Shown in pieces: positions 31,871-40,024 of a stretch of 64,000 bases of DNA (the stretch's first letter is position 1; every line of letters begins with the position of its first letter). The DNA is taken from positions 310,001 to 374,000 of the forward strand of contig NZ_JAPELY010000003.1 in the NCBI RefSeq assembly GCF_026343295.1. Reading direction: 5' to 3'. This DNA comes from Streptomyces sp. NBC_00083 (GTDB taxonomy: Bacteria > Actinomycetota > Actinomycetes > Streptomycetales > Streptomycetaceae). A model generated the notes under the pieces. The model saw only the letters and a list, made by a program, of their open reading frames with translations. It searched no databases and was not told where the DNA came from. The translations under genes and the position numbers were made by a program.

Positions 31871-33805
31871 TCAGCTCCTCACGGCCGTCACGAGAAGCTT
31901 CTCCACCCGGATCGCCGACGCCTTGAACTCGGCGGTCCCCGCGATCGGGCAGTTCGCCTCGATGGTCAGCTGGTTGGTGTCGACCTCGTCGGGAAAGTGC
32001 ATGGTCATGAAGGCGAGGCCGGGCCGCAGCGCCGGATCGATCCACACCGGCGCGCTGACCGCGCCGCGCCGCGACAGGATGCGCACCTCCTCGTGCGGGA
32101 CGACGCCGAGCCGTTCCGCGTCCTCCGGGCTCAGCTCGATGTACTCGCCACGCCGCAGCGGGGAGGCGTAACTGCCGCTCTGCACGCCGGTGTTGTAGGA
32201 GTCGAGGCGCCGTCCGGTGGTCAGCCGCAGCGGATAGTCGTCGTCGGTCAGGTCGACCGGCGGGTCGTGCTGGACCAGGCCGAACTCCGCGGCGGGGCCG
32301 CGTCGCGCGGGGTCGGTCTCCCACAGCCGGGCGTGCAGGAAGCTCGCCGGCAGCTCGCGCTCCGAAGGGCACGGCCACTGCAGGCCCTGGTGCTCCTCCA
32401 GACGGTCGTACGTCATGCCGTAGTGGTCCGGCGAGAGCGCTCTCAGTTCGTTCCAGACCTCCTCGGAATCGGTGAACTTCCAGTCGTGGCCGAGGAGTCC
32501 GGCGACGGAGCAGATGATGTCGATGTCCTCGCGCGCCTCACCGGGTGGCTTCAGGGCGGCCCGCACCCGCTGCACCCGGCGCTCGCTGTTGGTCGTAGTG
32601 CCGTCCGTCTCCGCCCAGGCGGCGGTCGCCGGCAGCACCACGTCCGCCATCTGCGCGGTCTTGGTGAGGAAGATGTCCTGCACGACGAGGTGGTCGAGGG
32701 CGGCGAGGCGGCGTGCTGCCTGCTCGCTGTCGGCCTCCGACTGCGCCGGGTTCTCGCCGATGCAGTACACCGCCTTCAGGGTGCCGTGCTCCATCGCCTC
32801 GAACATCTCGGTGAGCGTCATCCCGTACCGCGGTGGAAGGGCCGTCTGCCACATCGCCTCGAACTTCGTACGGGCCACCGGGTCGAGGACGTCCTGGAAG
32901 CCGGGCAGCTTGTTGGGGATGGCGCCCATGTCGCCGCCGCCCTGCACGTTGTTCTGGCCGCGCAACGGCTGCACCCCGGCGCCCCACCGGCCGACCTGTC
33001 CGGTGAGCAGCGACAGGTTGATCAGTGCGCGGACGTTGTCGGTGCCGTTGTGGTGCTCGGTGATCCCCAACGTCCAGCACAGCTGCGCGCGTTCGGCGCT
33101 TGCATAGGCGTGGGCCAGCTCGCGGATCGCGTCCGCGGGTACGCCGGTGACGCGTTCGGCCGCCGACAGGGTCCACGGTTCGACGAGTTCCGCGTACGCC
33201 TGGTAGCCGGTGGTCGCGCGGTCCACGAAGGCCCGGTTGACCAGGCCGGCGTGGATGATCTCGCGGCCGATGGCGTGGGCGAGCGGGATGTCCGTGCCGA
33301 CGTTGAGGCCGAGCCAGCTCTCCGCCCACTCCGCCGTCGAGGTGCGGCGCGGATCGACCGCGTACATGCGGGCTCCGTTGCGGATGCCCTTGAGCACGTG
33401 GTGGAAGAAGATCGGGTGGGCGAAGCGGGCGTTGGAGCCCCACATCAGGATGACATCGGTGTGTTCCACCTCCTCGTAGGAGGAGGTGCCGCCGCCGGAG
33501 CCGAACACCGCGGACAGGCCGGCCACGCTCGGGGCGTGGCAGGTGCGGTTGCAGGAGTCCACGTTGTTGGTGCCCATCACCACCCGGCTGAACTTCTGCG
33601 CCACGTAGTTCATCTCGTTGGTGGCACGCGAGCAGGACAGCATGGCGAACGCGTCGGGGCCGTACGTCCGACGGGTCCGGCGGAACCCGTCCGCGGCCCT
33701 GACCAGTGCCTCCTCCCAACTCGCCCTGCGCAGGCGCCCGTCGGCGTCCCGGACGAGGGGATGGGTGAGCCGCGGGTACTGCTTGGGCTGCCTGTCCTTC
33801 TTCAT
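31871..33805 (-). CDS. Formate dehydrogenase catalytic molybdopterin subunit (Cys type, lacking N-terminal Fe-S domains)
   Basis: 644 residues. DSCNRTCHAPSVAGL contains the catalytic Cys that ligates Mo where some enzymes have selenocysteine, with His next to it as in formate dehydrogenases. MWGSNARFAHP, HNGTDNVRALINLSLLTG and GQNNVQGGGDMGA are the bis-MGD binding motifs. The protein starts inside the usual polypeptide, after the 4Fe-4S domain, which is provided in trans by the gene at 29077. ATG 33805 overlaps the previous stop as ATGA. One exact GAGAGCGCTCTC copy lies at 32433. It oxidises formate to CO2 in the cytosol. Confidence 0.9.
   Translation of the reverse strand: MKKDRQPKQYPRLTHPLVRDADGRLRRASWEEALVRAADGFRRTRRTYGPDAFAMLSCSRATNEMNYVAQKFSRVVMGTNNVDSCNRTCHAPSVAGLSAVFGSGGGTSSYEEVEHTDVILMWGSNARFAHPIFFHHVLKGIRNGARMYAVDPRRTSTAEWAESWLGLNVGTDIPLAHAIGREIIHAGLVNRAFVDRATTGYQAYAELVEPWTLSAAERVTGVPADAIRELAHAYASAERAQLCWTLGITEHHNGTDNVRALINLSLLTGQVGRWGAGVQPLRGQNNVQGGGDMGAIPNKLPGFQDVLDPVARTKFEAMWQTALPPRYGMTLTEMFEAMEHGTLKAVYCIGENPAQSEADSEQAARRLAALDHLVVQDIFLTKTAQMADVVLPATAAWAETDGTTTNSERRVQRVRAALKPPGEAREDIDIICSVAGLLGHDWKFTDSEEVWNELRALSPDHYGMTYDRLEEHQGLQWPCPSERELPASFLHARLWETDPARRGPAAEFGLVQHDPPVDLTDDDYPLRLTTGRRLDSYNTGVQSGSYASPLRRGEYIELSPEDAERLGVVPHEEVRILSRRGAVSAPVWIDPALRPGLAFMTMHFPDEVDTNQLTIEANCPIAGTAEFKASAIRVEKLLVTAVRS
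32433..32444. other. GAGAGCGCTCTC palindrome
   Basis: Exact copy inside the formate dehydrogenase catalytic gene, coding Leu-Arg-Ala-Leu-Ser with a rare AGA codon. Confidence 0.8.
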
Positions 33806-34803
33806 GCGGCGCTCCGGGGGTCGGTCGTCCGGGACGTCTGGGACGTCTGGGCGAGGAGGTCGGCGAGCGCGTGCACGGCGCGCAGGGTGGGGACCGCGGT
33901 CGCGGTGAGGCCCGCGAGTTCGACGACGGCCGCGAGCAGCACGTCGAGTTCGAGGGGCTTGCCCTTCTCCAGGTCCTGGAGCGTGGACGTCTTGTGCTCG
34001 CCCACGCGTTCGGCGCCGGCGATGCGCCGCTCCACGGAGATCTTCGGGTGGCAGCCGACCGCGCCCGCGACGGCGAGTGTCTCGCGCATCATCGACTCGA
34101 CGAGCGAGCGGGTCTCCCGGTGGCGGCAGATCTGCGCCATCGTGGCGCGGGCGAGGGCGCTGATCGGGTTGAAGGAGATGTTGCCGAGGAGCTTGATCCA
34201 GATGTCGTTGCGCAGGTCCGGTTCGACGGGGCACTTCAGGCCGCCGGCCTGCATGGCCTCGCTGAAGTCGAGGCAGCGCCGCGAGATCGTGAGGTCGGGC
34301 TCGCCGATGGAGAACCGGGTTCCCTCCAAGTGGCGTACCACGCCCGGGGATTCGATCTCGGTGGCCGCGTACACCACACAGCCGATCGCGCGGGAGGGCG
34401 GCAGCGTCGCGCTGACGGCGCCGGCCGGGTCGACGCTCTCGATCCGGCGCCCGGTGTGCCGGCCGGGCAGCCCGTGGAAGTACCACCACGGGATGCCGTT
34501 CTGGGCGGCGATGACCGCGGTCTTCGCGTGCAGCAGCGGATGCACCAACGGACCTGCCGTGGCATAGGAGTTGGCCTTCAGGCCCAGGAGTACGTAGTCG
34601 ACCGGGCCGACCTCCTGGGGGTCGTCGGTGGCGGCGGGCCGGGCGGTGAAGTCGCCGCGCGGGCTGATGACCCGTACCCCGTCGCGGCGCATGGCCGCCA
34701 GGTGCGGGCCGCGGGCAATGAGGTGGACCTCGGCGCCCGCGCGGTGGAGCGCGGCCCCGACATACGCGCCGATGGCACCGGCGCCGACAACTGCGACTTT
34801 CAC
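33802..34803 (-). CDS. Ketopantoate reductase-like (2-dehydropantoate 2-reductase family) protein
   Basis: 333 residues. VAVVGAGAIGAYVGA is the NADPH-binding motif, the catalytic Lys fits GLKANSYA or a later Lys, and WIKLLGNISFNPISALA is the C-terminal signature of PanE-like proteins. Such enzymes reduce 2-keto acids with NADPH. It is first in the formate dehydrogenase operon and overlaps the next gene by ATGA, so a role in 2-oxo acid or C1/C2 acid metabolism is more likely than pantothenate synthesis. GTG 34803 has GGAG six bases upstream. Confidence 0.85.
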   Translation of the reverse strand: MKVAVVGAGAIGAYVGAALHRAGAEVHLIARGPHLAAMRRDGVRVISPRGDFTARPAATDDPQEVGPVDYVLLGLKANSYATAGPLVHPLLHAKTAVIAAQNGIPWWYFHGLPGRHTGRRIESVDPAGAVSATLPPSRAIGCVVYAATEIESPGVVRHLEGTRFSIGEPDLTISRRCLDFSEAMQAGGLKCPVEPDLRNDIWIKLLGNISFNPISALARATMAQICRHRETRSLVESMMRETLAVAGAVGCHPKISVERRIAGAERVGEHKTSTLQDLEKGKPLELDVLLAAVVELAGLTATAVPTLRAVHALADLLAQTSQTSRTTDPRSAA

Positions 34804-34926
34804 GGGGCTCTCCGTTCGGTGGAGGGACCGGTCGGTGGAGGGGCCGTCAGGGGTGAGGGCCGTCGACGGGGTTCCGGCCAGGGTCGGTCGGGCGGGTGGG
34901 CCCACCGTGATCACGCCCCGCGTTTC

Positions 34927-34954
34927 GTCGACAGAATATTGTCTACAGTATGCC
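34927..34954. promoter_or_regulatory. Predicted operator of the oxalate/formate regulon, site A
   Basis: Read on the minus strand it begins GGCATACTGTAGACAATATT, with GACA-N6-TGTC next to it. By my count it matches site B in 15 of 20 bases and site C in 12. It lies about 125 bases upstream of the ketopantoate reductase-like gene, in the gap shared with the FabH-like gene. Confidence 0.6.
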
Positions 34955-35129
34955 TTTCGGAGGGGTCAAGACGCCGGACAGAACTGCGTGGGGGCGAAAC
35001 GCTGACACAAGGCTCCAAAGGTGCGGCAGTGAATCCTGTTGGGTCTCGCGCCCCTGTACCGATCAGTAGCCACGAAGACTGGATGGCTCCGGATGTCAGC
35101 ACTCACAGCTCGTATCGAGGGGATCCGCC

Positions 35130-36077
35130 ATGACCGGCATGCGAGGCTCGCGCGTTGTCGCGGTCGGGCACTATCAGCCCGCCAAGGTGCTCACCAATGA
35201 CGACCTCGCCCGGCTGGTCGACACCAGCGACGAATGGATCAGCAGCCGCGTCGGCATCCGCACCCGCCATGTCGCGGGCGACGACGAGCCGGTCGACGAA
35301 CTGGCCGCGCACGCCGGAGCGAAGGCGCTGGCCGGCGCCGGGCTGACCCCCGCCGACATCGACCTCGTCCTGGTCGCCACCTCCACGGCGATCGACCGCT
35401 CGCCCAACACGGCGGCCCGGGTCGCCGCCCGCCTCGGCATGGGCTCACCCGCCGTGATGGACCTCAACGTCGTGTGCGCCGGGTTCACCCATGCGCTCGC
35501 CACCGCGGACAGCCTGGTCCGCAGCGGGACCGCGCGGCGCGCCCTGGTCATCGGCGCGGACAAGATGACGGCGGTGACCGACTGGTCCGACCGCAGCACC
35601 TGCGTCCTGGTCGGCGACGGAGCGGGCGCCGTGGTGGTCGAGGCGAGCGAGGAGCAGGGGATCGGCCCGGTGCTGTGGGGCTCGGTTCCGGAGATGGGGC
35701 ACGCGGTACGCATCGAGGGCAGCCCGCCGGTGTTCGCGCAGGAGGGCCAGTCGGTCTACCGCTGGGCCACCACCCAGCTGCCGCCCATCGCCCGCCAGGT
35801 CTGCGAGCGCGCCGGACTCACCCCCGAGGACCTCGCGGCGGTGGTGCTGCACCAGGCGAACCTGCGCATCATCGAACCCGTCGCGCGCAAGATCGGCGCC
35901 GTCAACGCGGTCGTCGCCCGCGATGTCGTGGAGTCGGGCAACACCTCGGCGGGGAGCATCCCGATGGCGCTCTCCAAACTCGTCGAGCGCGGCGAGATCA
36001 CCACCGGCGACCCGGTCCTGCTCTTCGGCTTCGGCGGCAACCTCTCATACGCGGGCCAGGTCATTCGCTGCCCGTGA
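35130..36077 (+). CDS. FabH-like 3-oxoacyl-ACP synthase III
   Basis: 315 residues. Catalytic triad: Cys in LNVVCAGFTHAL, His in VLHQANLRI and Asn in ESGNTSAG; substrate entry motif EWISSRVGIRTRH. Type III synthases condense an acyl-CoA with malonyl-ACP to start fatty acid or polyketide chains. This copy is not beside acpP/fabF genes, so it is not the housekeeping enzyme; a specialised role is likely. GAGGGG lies 7 bases before ATG 35130. It is divergent from the formate dehydrogenase operon and shares its intergenic region. Confidence 0.9.
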   Translation: MTGMRGSRVVAVGHYQPAKVLTNDDLARLVDTSDEWISSRVGIRTRHVAGDDEPVDELAAHAGAKALAGAGLTPADIDLVLVATSTAIDRSPNTAARVAARLGMGSPAVMDLNVVCAGFTHALATADSLVRSGTARRALVIGADKMTAVTDWSDRSTCVLVGDGAGAVVVEASEEQGIGPVLWGSVPEMGHAVRIEGSPPVFAQEGQSVYRWATTQLPPIARQVCERAGLTPEDLAAVVLHQANLRIIEPVARKIGAVNAVVARDVVESGNTSAGSIPMALSKLVERGEITTGDPVLLFGFGGNLSYAGQVIRCP

Positions 36078-36439
36078 CGCGGTGACGGCGTGACCCGATG
36101 ACGGGCCGAGGCCGCGTGACCCGGCGCGCGGGTCCGGCCTACGCAGCGGGGGCCGCGAGGATCGCGCAGGCGGGGCGAGCGCGAGGCACGGTCGGCTCGG
36201 GGCCCGCATCTGCACACCGCACGGGCCCGGCGGCCGGGGCAGGAGCTCGGGGTCGCGCACCGGACCGCCCGGCAGCGCCGGCGCAAGGGCTCGACGCGGC
36301 CCGACTCGACCGGACCCGACTCGACCGGGGCCTGACCCGGTGGGCCCGACTCGGCCGGGCCTTGTTCGGCCGGGCCTTGCGTCGGCGGCGTACGAAGGTA
36401 TTGTCGCCGATGGCATGGCCGACGCAGGAGCGCCCTGCG
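36078..36439. other. Convergent gap with 15-bp repeats
   Basis: About 360 bases between the stops of the FabH-like and DUF6891-like genes. Its main content is the CCCGACTCGACCGGG repeat block at 36300-36374. No coding frame is convincing. Confidence 0.5.
36300..36374. repeat. 15-bp tandem repeat CCCGACTCGRCCGGG
   Basis: Five degenerate copies in five consecutive 15-bp slots. The first two (36300-36329) and the one at 36345-36359 are near-identical, and the last is CCTTGTTCGGCCGGG. It lies between two convergent genes. Confidence 0.7.
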
Positions 36440-37366
36440 TCAACCCACCAGCCGCTTGCGCCAGTTCAGCGGGGTGACCTCGATGGTCTGCCCCGGGTCC
36501 CCGTCCCACACCACCGAAAGACCGCACCGCTCCAGCGCTGCCACGGCCTCCCGGCCCACGGACGCGGTGGTCCGCTCCGAACCGTCGAACCCCCCGTACA
36601 TCAGCGACAGTCCGTGACCGGCGGCGGCCGCGTCGGTCGCCTGGGAGTGGAAGTAGACGAAGCCGCGGGCATCGGGTGAGCCCGCCCCGCCGATCTCCGC
36701 CTGGCCGCACGAGTGGCAGCACGTGAAGTGTTCCCGTGCGGTGAGACCGGCCGACTCCAGGTCGGCGAACGCGCGCGTCAGCCGCTCCGGGTCGCTCTCC
36801 TCGCCCTCCTCGTCCCACCCCGCCTGCTCGGCCACACGCTCCAGCCACATGCGGTCCGCCAACTGCCGTGCCTGCTCGCGCGAGACGGGCCGGTACTCGC
36901 CCGAGACGAGGTAGTCCTCGGCCAGCTCGGCCAGCTCCGCCCGCGTCGCGTAACCCGCCACGAGCACCTCGCGCAGCCGCGTCTCCAGAAGCCGCCGGTC
37001 CTCCTCGCCGAGCTCCAGCGGAGGGACCGGGGCCGGAGCCTCGAAGTCCAGCCGCTCCCAGTCCAGTCCGGCGCTCCACTCCGGCGTCGCACGGGCCCAG
37101 CCGGTCATGGCCGTTATCACCGGCTCCGCCGCGTCGAGGACGGCCCGGAAGTGCCGGTCGGCCCCGCCGTCCCGGTACTCCAGCGTGTACGTGCCTCCCG
37201 CCTCGTGCCACACCTGGAGGAACACGTCGGGCAGATCCGGTATCCGCTGCACCACGAGGAACCTGTCGTCCACGCCTCCGATGCGGCGGACGAGCCCGGC
37301 CAGCGCCTCGGCGGTGACCCGGCTGTGCCGACGGCCGTTCTCCGTATCCACTGCGATCGCAAGCAT
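36440..37366 (-). CDS. DUF6891-type conserved protein of unknown function
   Basis: 308 residues. The C-terminal third shows FTCCHSCGQAEIGG, a Cys-rich knuckle, then GFVYFHSQATDAA... LSLMYGGFDG and a final VEVTPLNW-like segment. The N-terminal third (VQRIPDLPDVFLQVWHE... TYTLEYRDGG) is a separate small domain. I recognise this as the conserved actinobacterial family called DUF6891; the function is unknown. ATG 37366 chosen from where conservation begins. Confidence 0.65.
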   Translation of the reverse strand: MLAIAVDTENGRRHSRVTAEALAGLVRRIGGVDDRFLVVQRIPDLPDVFLQVWHEAGGTYTLEYRDGGADRHFRAVLDAAEPVITAMTGWARATPEWSAGLDWERLDFEAPAPVPPLELGEEDRRLLETRLREVLVAGYATRAELAELAEDYLVSGEYRPVSREQARQLADRMWLERVAEQAGWDEEGEESDPERLTRAFADLESAGLTAREHFTCCHSCGQAEIGGAGSPDARGFVYFHSQATDAAAAGHGLSLMYGGFDGSERTTASVGREAVAALERCGLSVVWDGDPGQTIEVTPLNWRKRLVG

Positions 37367-37475
37367 GTCGTTCACTCTCGCACAGGCCACTGACAGTCCA
37401 GGGGCGTCCGGTGTGTGTGCAACGGGGGTCCGCACCCAGGCGTGCGGAGGCGGGACGGATGGAGCGCGCTCGTGG

Positions 37476-37826
37476 TCAGAGATGGCGCAGGGCGGCCTCC
37501 ACGCTGTCGCCCCCACTGGTGTTGAACGCGATCGCCGCTCCCGGCGCGTGTCGGCGCACCAGGTTCACGATCAGTTCGAAGAACGTCAGCAGGGGCACCG
37601 GCTTGCGGATGCCGCCGCCGATCACGACGACGTCCCACGCCCGCTCGGCCAGCGCGGCGACGACCGTCGGTTCGGCCCTCTCGTCCGGTTCGATCAGCGT
37701 CATGGACGCGTCGATGCCGTGGGCGGCGAAGCGGCCGAGTTCACCGTCCAGGACCGCGCGCAGGGCGTCCCCGTCCATGCCGGGAACGGTGTGCGGGTCG
37801 ATACCGAGAACTAGAGCGGTGCGCAT
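37476..37826 (-). CDS. Small conserved hypothetical protein
   Basis: 116 residues. It opens with a strand RTALVLGIDPHTVPG, then RAWDVVVIGGGIRKP and ends with APGAAIAFNTSGGDSVEAALRHL. A Rossmann-like beta/alpha pattern is plausible, but no catalytic motif is clear. It does not overlap its neighbours. ATG 37826 has GGGG upstream, a weak site. Confidence 0.6.
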   Translation of the reverse strand: MRTALVLGIDPHTVPGMDGDALRAVLDGELGRFAAHGIDASMTLIEPDERAEPTVVAALAERAWDVVVIGGGIRKPVPLLTFFELIVNLVRRHAPGAAIAFNTSGGDSVEAALRHL

Positions 37827-37911
37827 GCCCCGTAGGACGATCCGCTCGGGCCGTCGGTTCCGTCGCTGCCGGCCGGGGCCCCACGACCGTCCCGGAACCA
37901 CGGAGCAGGGC

Positions 37912-38352
37912 TTACCCCAAAAGCCCCTGCCGGGCGGCCAGGCGTTCCATCAGGGTCACGCTTTCGGCGAGCAACTCCCTTTCTTTCAAGGTGAGTTCGG
38001 TCTCGATGGCGAGCGTCAGCCAGCCGGCCCTGCGGCCCCGCTCGGCCTCCAGTGCGGCCCGTCCGGCGTCGGAGAGTTCGAGCAAGGACTTGCGGCCGTC
38101 CGTCGGATGGGCGCTGCGGGTGACCAGGCCCTGGTCGAGGAGGATGCCGACCGCGCGGGCCATCGACTGGGGGCGTACGCGCTGGTCCGCCGCGAGATCG
38201 CTGGTGGTCATGGCGCCGTCGCGGTCGAGGACGCCGAGCACGGCGACCTGTCCGTGCGGGATCCGGTCCTCGTGCTTGACGCGGCGGGTGAGCTTTCCCA
38301 TCACGGTACGCAGTTCGGCGGCGACGGTAGCGGCTTCGGGGGTGGGCGGCAT
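37912..38352 (-). CDS. MarR-family transcriptional regulator
   Basis: 146 residues. The winged helix shows HGQVAVLGVLDRDGAMTTSDLAADQRV and TRSAHPTDGRKSLLELSDAGRAAL, the DxR wing motif of MarR. The gene is divergent from enolase. Between the starts are three palindromes built from CAG/CTG, which are likely its operators. MarR proteins usually repress themselves and the divergent neighbour until a small ligand binds. ATG 38352 chosen at the start of the conserved helix. Confidence 0.85.
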   Translation of the reverse strand: MPPTPEAATVAAELRTVMGKLTRRVKHEDRIPHGQVAVLGVLDRDGAMTTSDLAADQRVRPQSMARAVGILLDQGLVTRSAHPTDGRKSLLELSDAGRAALEAERGRRAGWLTLAIETELTLKERELLAESVTLMERLAARQGLLG

Positions 38353-38387
38353 ACGGCACTTTACCCCGGAAACGCCGCTCCGCAGCT

Positions 38388-38446
38388 GTGCTGTGCAGCA
38401 CCACTGAACAGCAGAGCTGTACAGCGAAACTGAACAGTCATGCTGT
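38388..38446. promoter_or_regulatory. Three CAG/CTG palindromes (probable MarR operators)
   Basis: GTGCTG-TG-CAGCAC (38388-38401), ACAGC-AGA-GCTGT (38408-38420) and ACAG-TCATG-CTGT (38434-38446). The last two lie in 26-bp direct repeats that start CTGAACAG. They cover the region where the enolase and MarR promoters should be. Confidence 0.6.
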
Positions 38447-38522
38447 AGAGTCCCTTGCGTCGGGCCGAGCGCCAGCGTCGTCGCAGCCACGGTCCGGCAG
38501 GTGACAACGGGAAGGAACTCCC

Positions 38523-39884
38523 ATGCCCGCACGCACAGTTGAGCCCACCACCGTTCAAGGCGTCACGGCTCGCGCCGTGCTCGACAGCCGCGGCAATCCG
38601 ACCGTCGAGGTCGACGTCGTCCTCGCCGACGGGTCCCTGGGCCGCGCCGCCGTCCCTTCCGGCGCCTCCACCGGCGCCCGCGAAGCAGTGGAGCTGCGCG
38701 ACGGCGACGCCCGGCGCTGGCACGGCAAGGGTGTCGACCGCGCCGTGGCCCACGTGAAGAGCGAGATCGCCGACGCCGTCACCGGGCGCGACGCCGACGA
38801 TCAGGCCGGCCTCGACGCCGCACTCGTCGCGCTCGACGGAACGCCCGCCAAGGCGAGGCTCGGCGCCAACGCCCTGCTCGGGGTCTCCCTCGCGACCGCG
38901 AAGGCCGCCGCGGCCTCGCACCGCCAGCCGCTCTACCGCTACCTCGGCGGGGCGGACGCCCGCGTCCTGCCCGTCCCGATGATGAACATCGTCAACGGCG
39001 GCGCGCACGCCGACAACCCGCTGGACTTCCAGGAGTTCATGATCTACCCGGTGGGTGCGGCGACCTTCGCGGAGGCCGTCCGGATGGGCTCCGAGGCCTT
39101 CCACACGCTCCGCCGCGACCTGCTGGCCGCCGGCCACTCCACGGGCGTCGGCGACGAAGGCGGCTTCGCGCCCGCACTGCGTACGGCCGAGGAGGCGCTC
39201 GACTTCGTCGTGGCCGCCGTCGAGCGCGCCGGATACCGGCCGGGCGCGGACATCGGCCTCGTCATGGACCCGGCGTCCTCGGAGTTCTACCGGGACGGTG
39301 CGTACGTGTACGCGGGGGAGGGGACCCGGCGCACCACCGCCGAACAGGTCGACTACCTGGCCCGCTTGATCGATGCGTACCCGATCGTCTCGGTGGAGGA
39401 CCCCATGGCCGAGGGCGACCTGGACGGGTGGCGCGAGCTCACCTCGCGGGTCGGCGACAGGTGCCAGCTGACCGGGGACGATGTGTTCTGCACCAATGAG
39501 GCGCTGGTGCGGGAGGGCATCCGCACGGGGGTGGGGAACGCGGTCCTGGTCAAGGTGAACCAGATCGGGACGCTGACCGAGGCGCTCGGGACGGTGGGCG
39601 CCGCGCGGCGGGCCGGATGGGCGGCGGTCATCTCCCACCGGTCCGGCGAGACGGAGGACACGACCATCGCGGACCTGGCCGTCGCCACGGGGTGCGGGCA
39701 GATCAAGACCGGGTCCCTGTCCAGGTCGGACCGCACGGCCAAGTACAACCAACTCATCAGGATCGAGGAGGAGTTGGGGGACGCGGCGGTCTATGGATGC
39801 GGTGGCGTGTCCGCCGGGTCCGCCGGGTCCCCCGGGTCCGCAGCGTCCGCGGGCTCCCTCGGGACCGCCGTGCCCGTGGGGTGA
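38523..39884 (+). CDS. eno: Enolase (second-type copy) with extended C-terminus
   Basis: 453 residues; typical enolases have about 430. Substrate and Mg sites: DEGGFAPAL, SVEDPMAEGD, LVKVNQIGTLTE and CGQIKTGSLSRSDRTAKYNQ, so it is probably active in converting 2-phosphoglycerate to phosphoenolpyruvate. After the normal end (RIEEELGD) a tail of about 30 residues is made of Gly/Ser/Ala repeats. It is next to a MarR gene rather than in a glycolytic cluster, which suggests a conditional paralogue, not the housekeeping copy. AAGGAA lies before ATG 38523. Confidence 0.9.
   Translation: MPARTVEPTTVQGVTARAVLDSRGNPTVEVDVVLADGSLGRAAVPSGASTGAREAVELRDGDARRWHGKGVDRAVAHVKSEIADAVTGRDADDQAGLDAALVALDGTPAKARLGANALLGVSLATAKAAAASHRQPLYRYLGGADARVLPVPMMNIVNGGAHADNPLDFQEFMIYPVGAATFAEAVRMGSEAFHTLRRDLLAAGHSTGVGDEGGFAPALRTAEEALDFVVAAVERAGYRPGADIGLVMDPASSEFYRDGAYVYAGEGTRRTTAEQVDYLARLIDAYPIVSVEDPMAEGDLDGWRELTSRVGDRCQLTGDDVFCTNEALVREGIRTGVGNAVLVKVNQIGTLTEALGTVGAARRAGWAAVISHRSGETEDTTIADLAVATGCGQIKTGSLSRSDRTAKYNQLIRIEEELGDAAVYGCGGVSAGSAGSPGSAASAGSLGTAVPVG
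39809..39855 (+). repeat. 9-bp repeats in the enolase C-terminal tail
   Basis: TCCGCCGGG-like units in tandem, coding Ser-Ala-Gly. They form the extra tail after the conserved enolase end. Copy number changes would keep the frame. Confidence 0.6.
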
Positions 39885-40024
39885 CAGGGAGGGGCGGCAC
39901 GGGGCGTGCGGGGTGCGGGGGTTGGTGCGGTGCCGGGGTGTGGGTGACGAGTGCGCCCTCAGTAAAGGCAAGGTAAAGGTCGCTGTTAATGTGGTGCGCC
40001 TATCGCACCGCAGAAGGACTACGC

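Noticed and set aside
31583..34567. Open frame of 994 codons opposite the formate dehydrogenase genes
   Set aside because: Mirrors the third-position GC bias of the catalytic and diaphorase genes; no recognisable domain.
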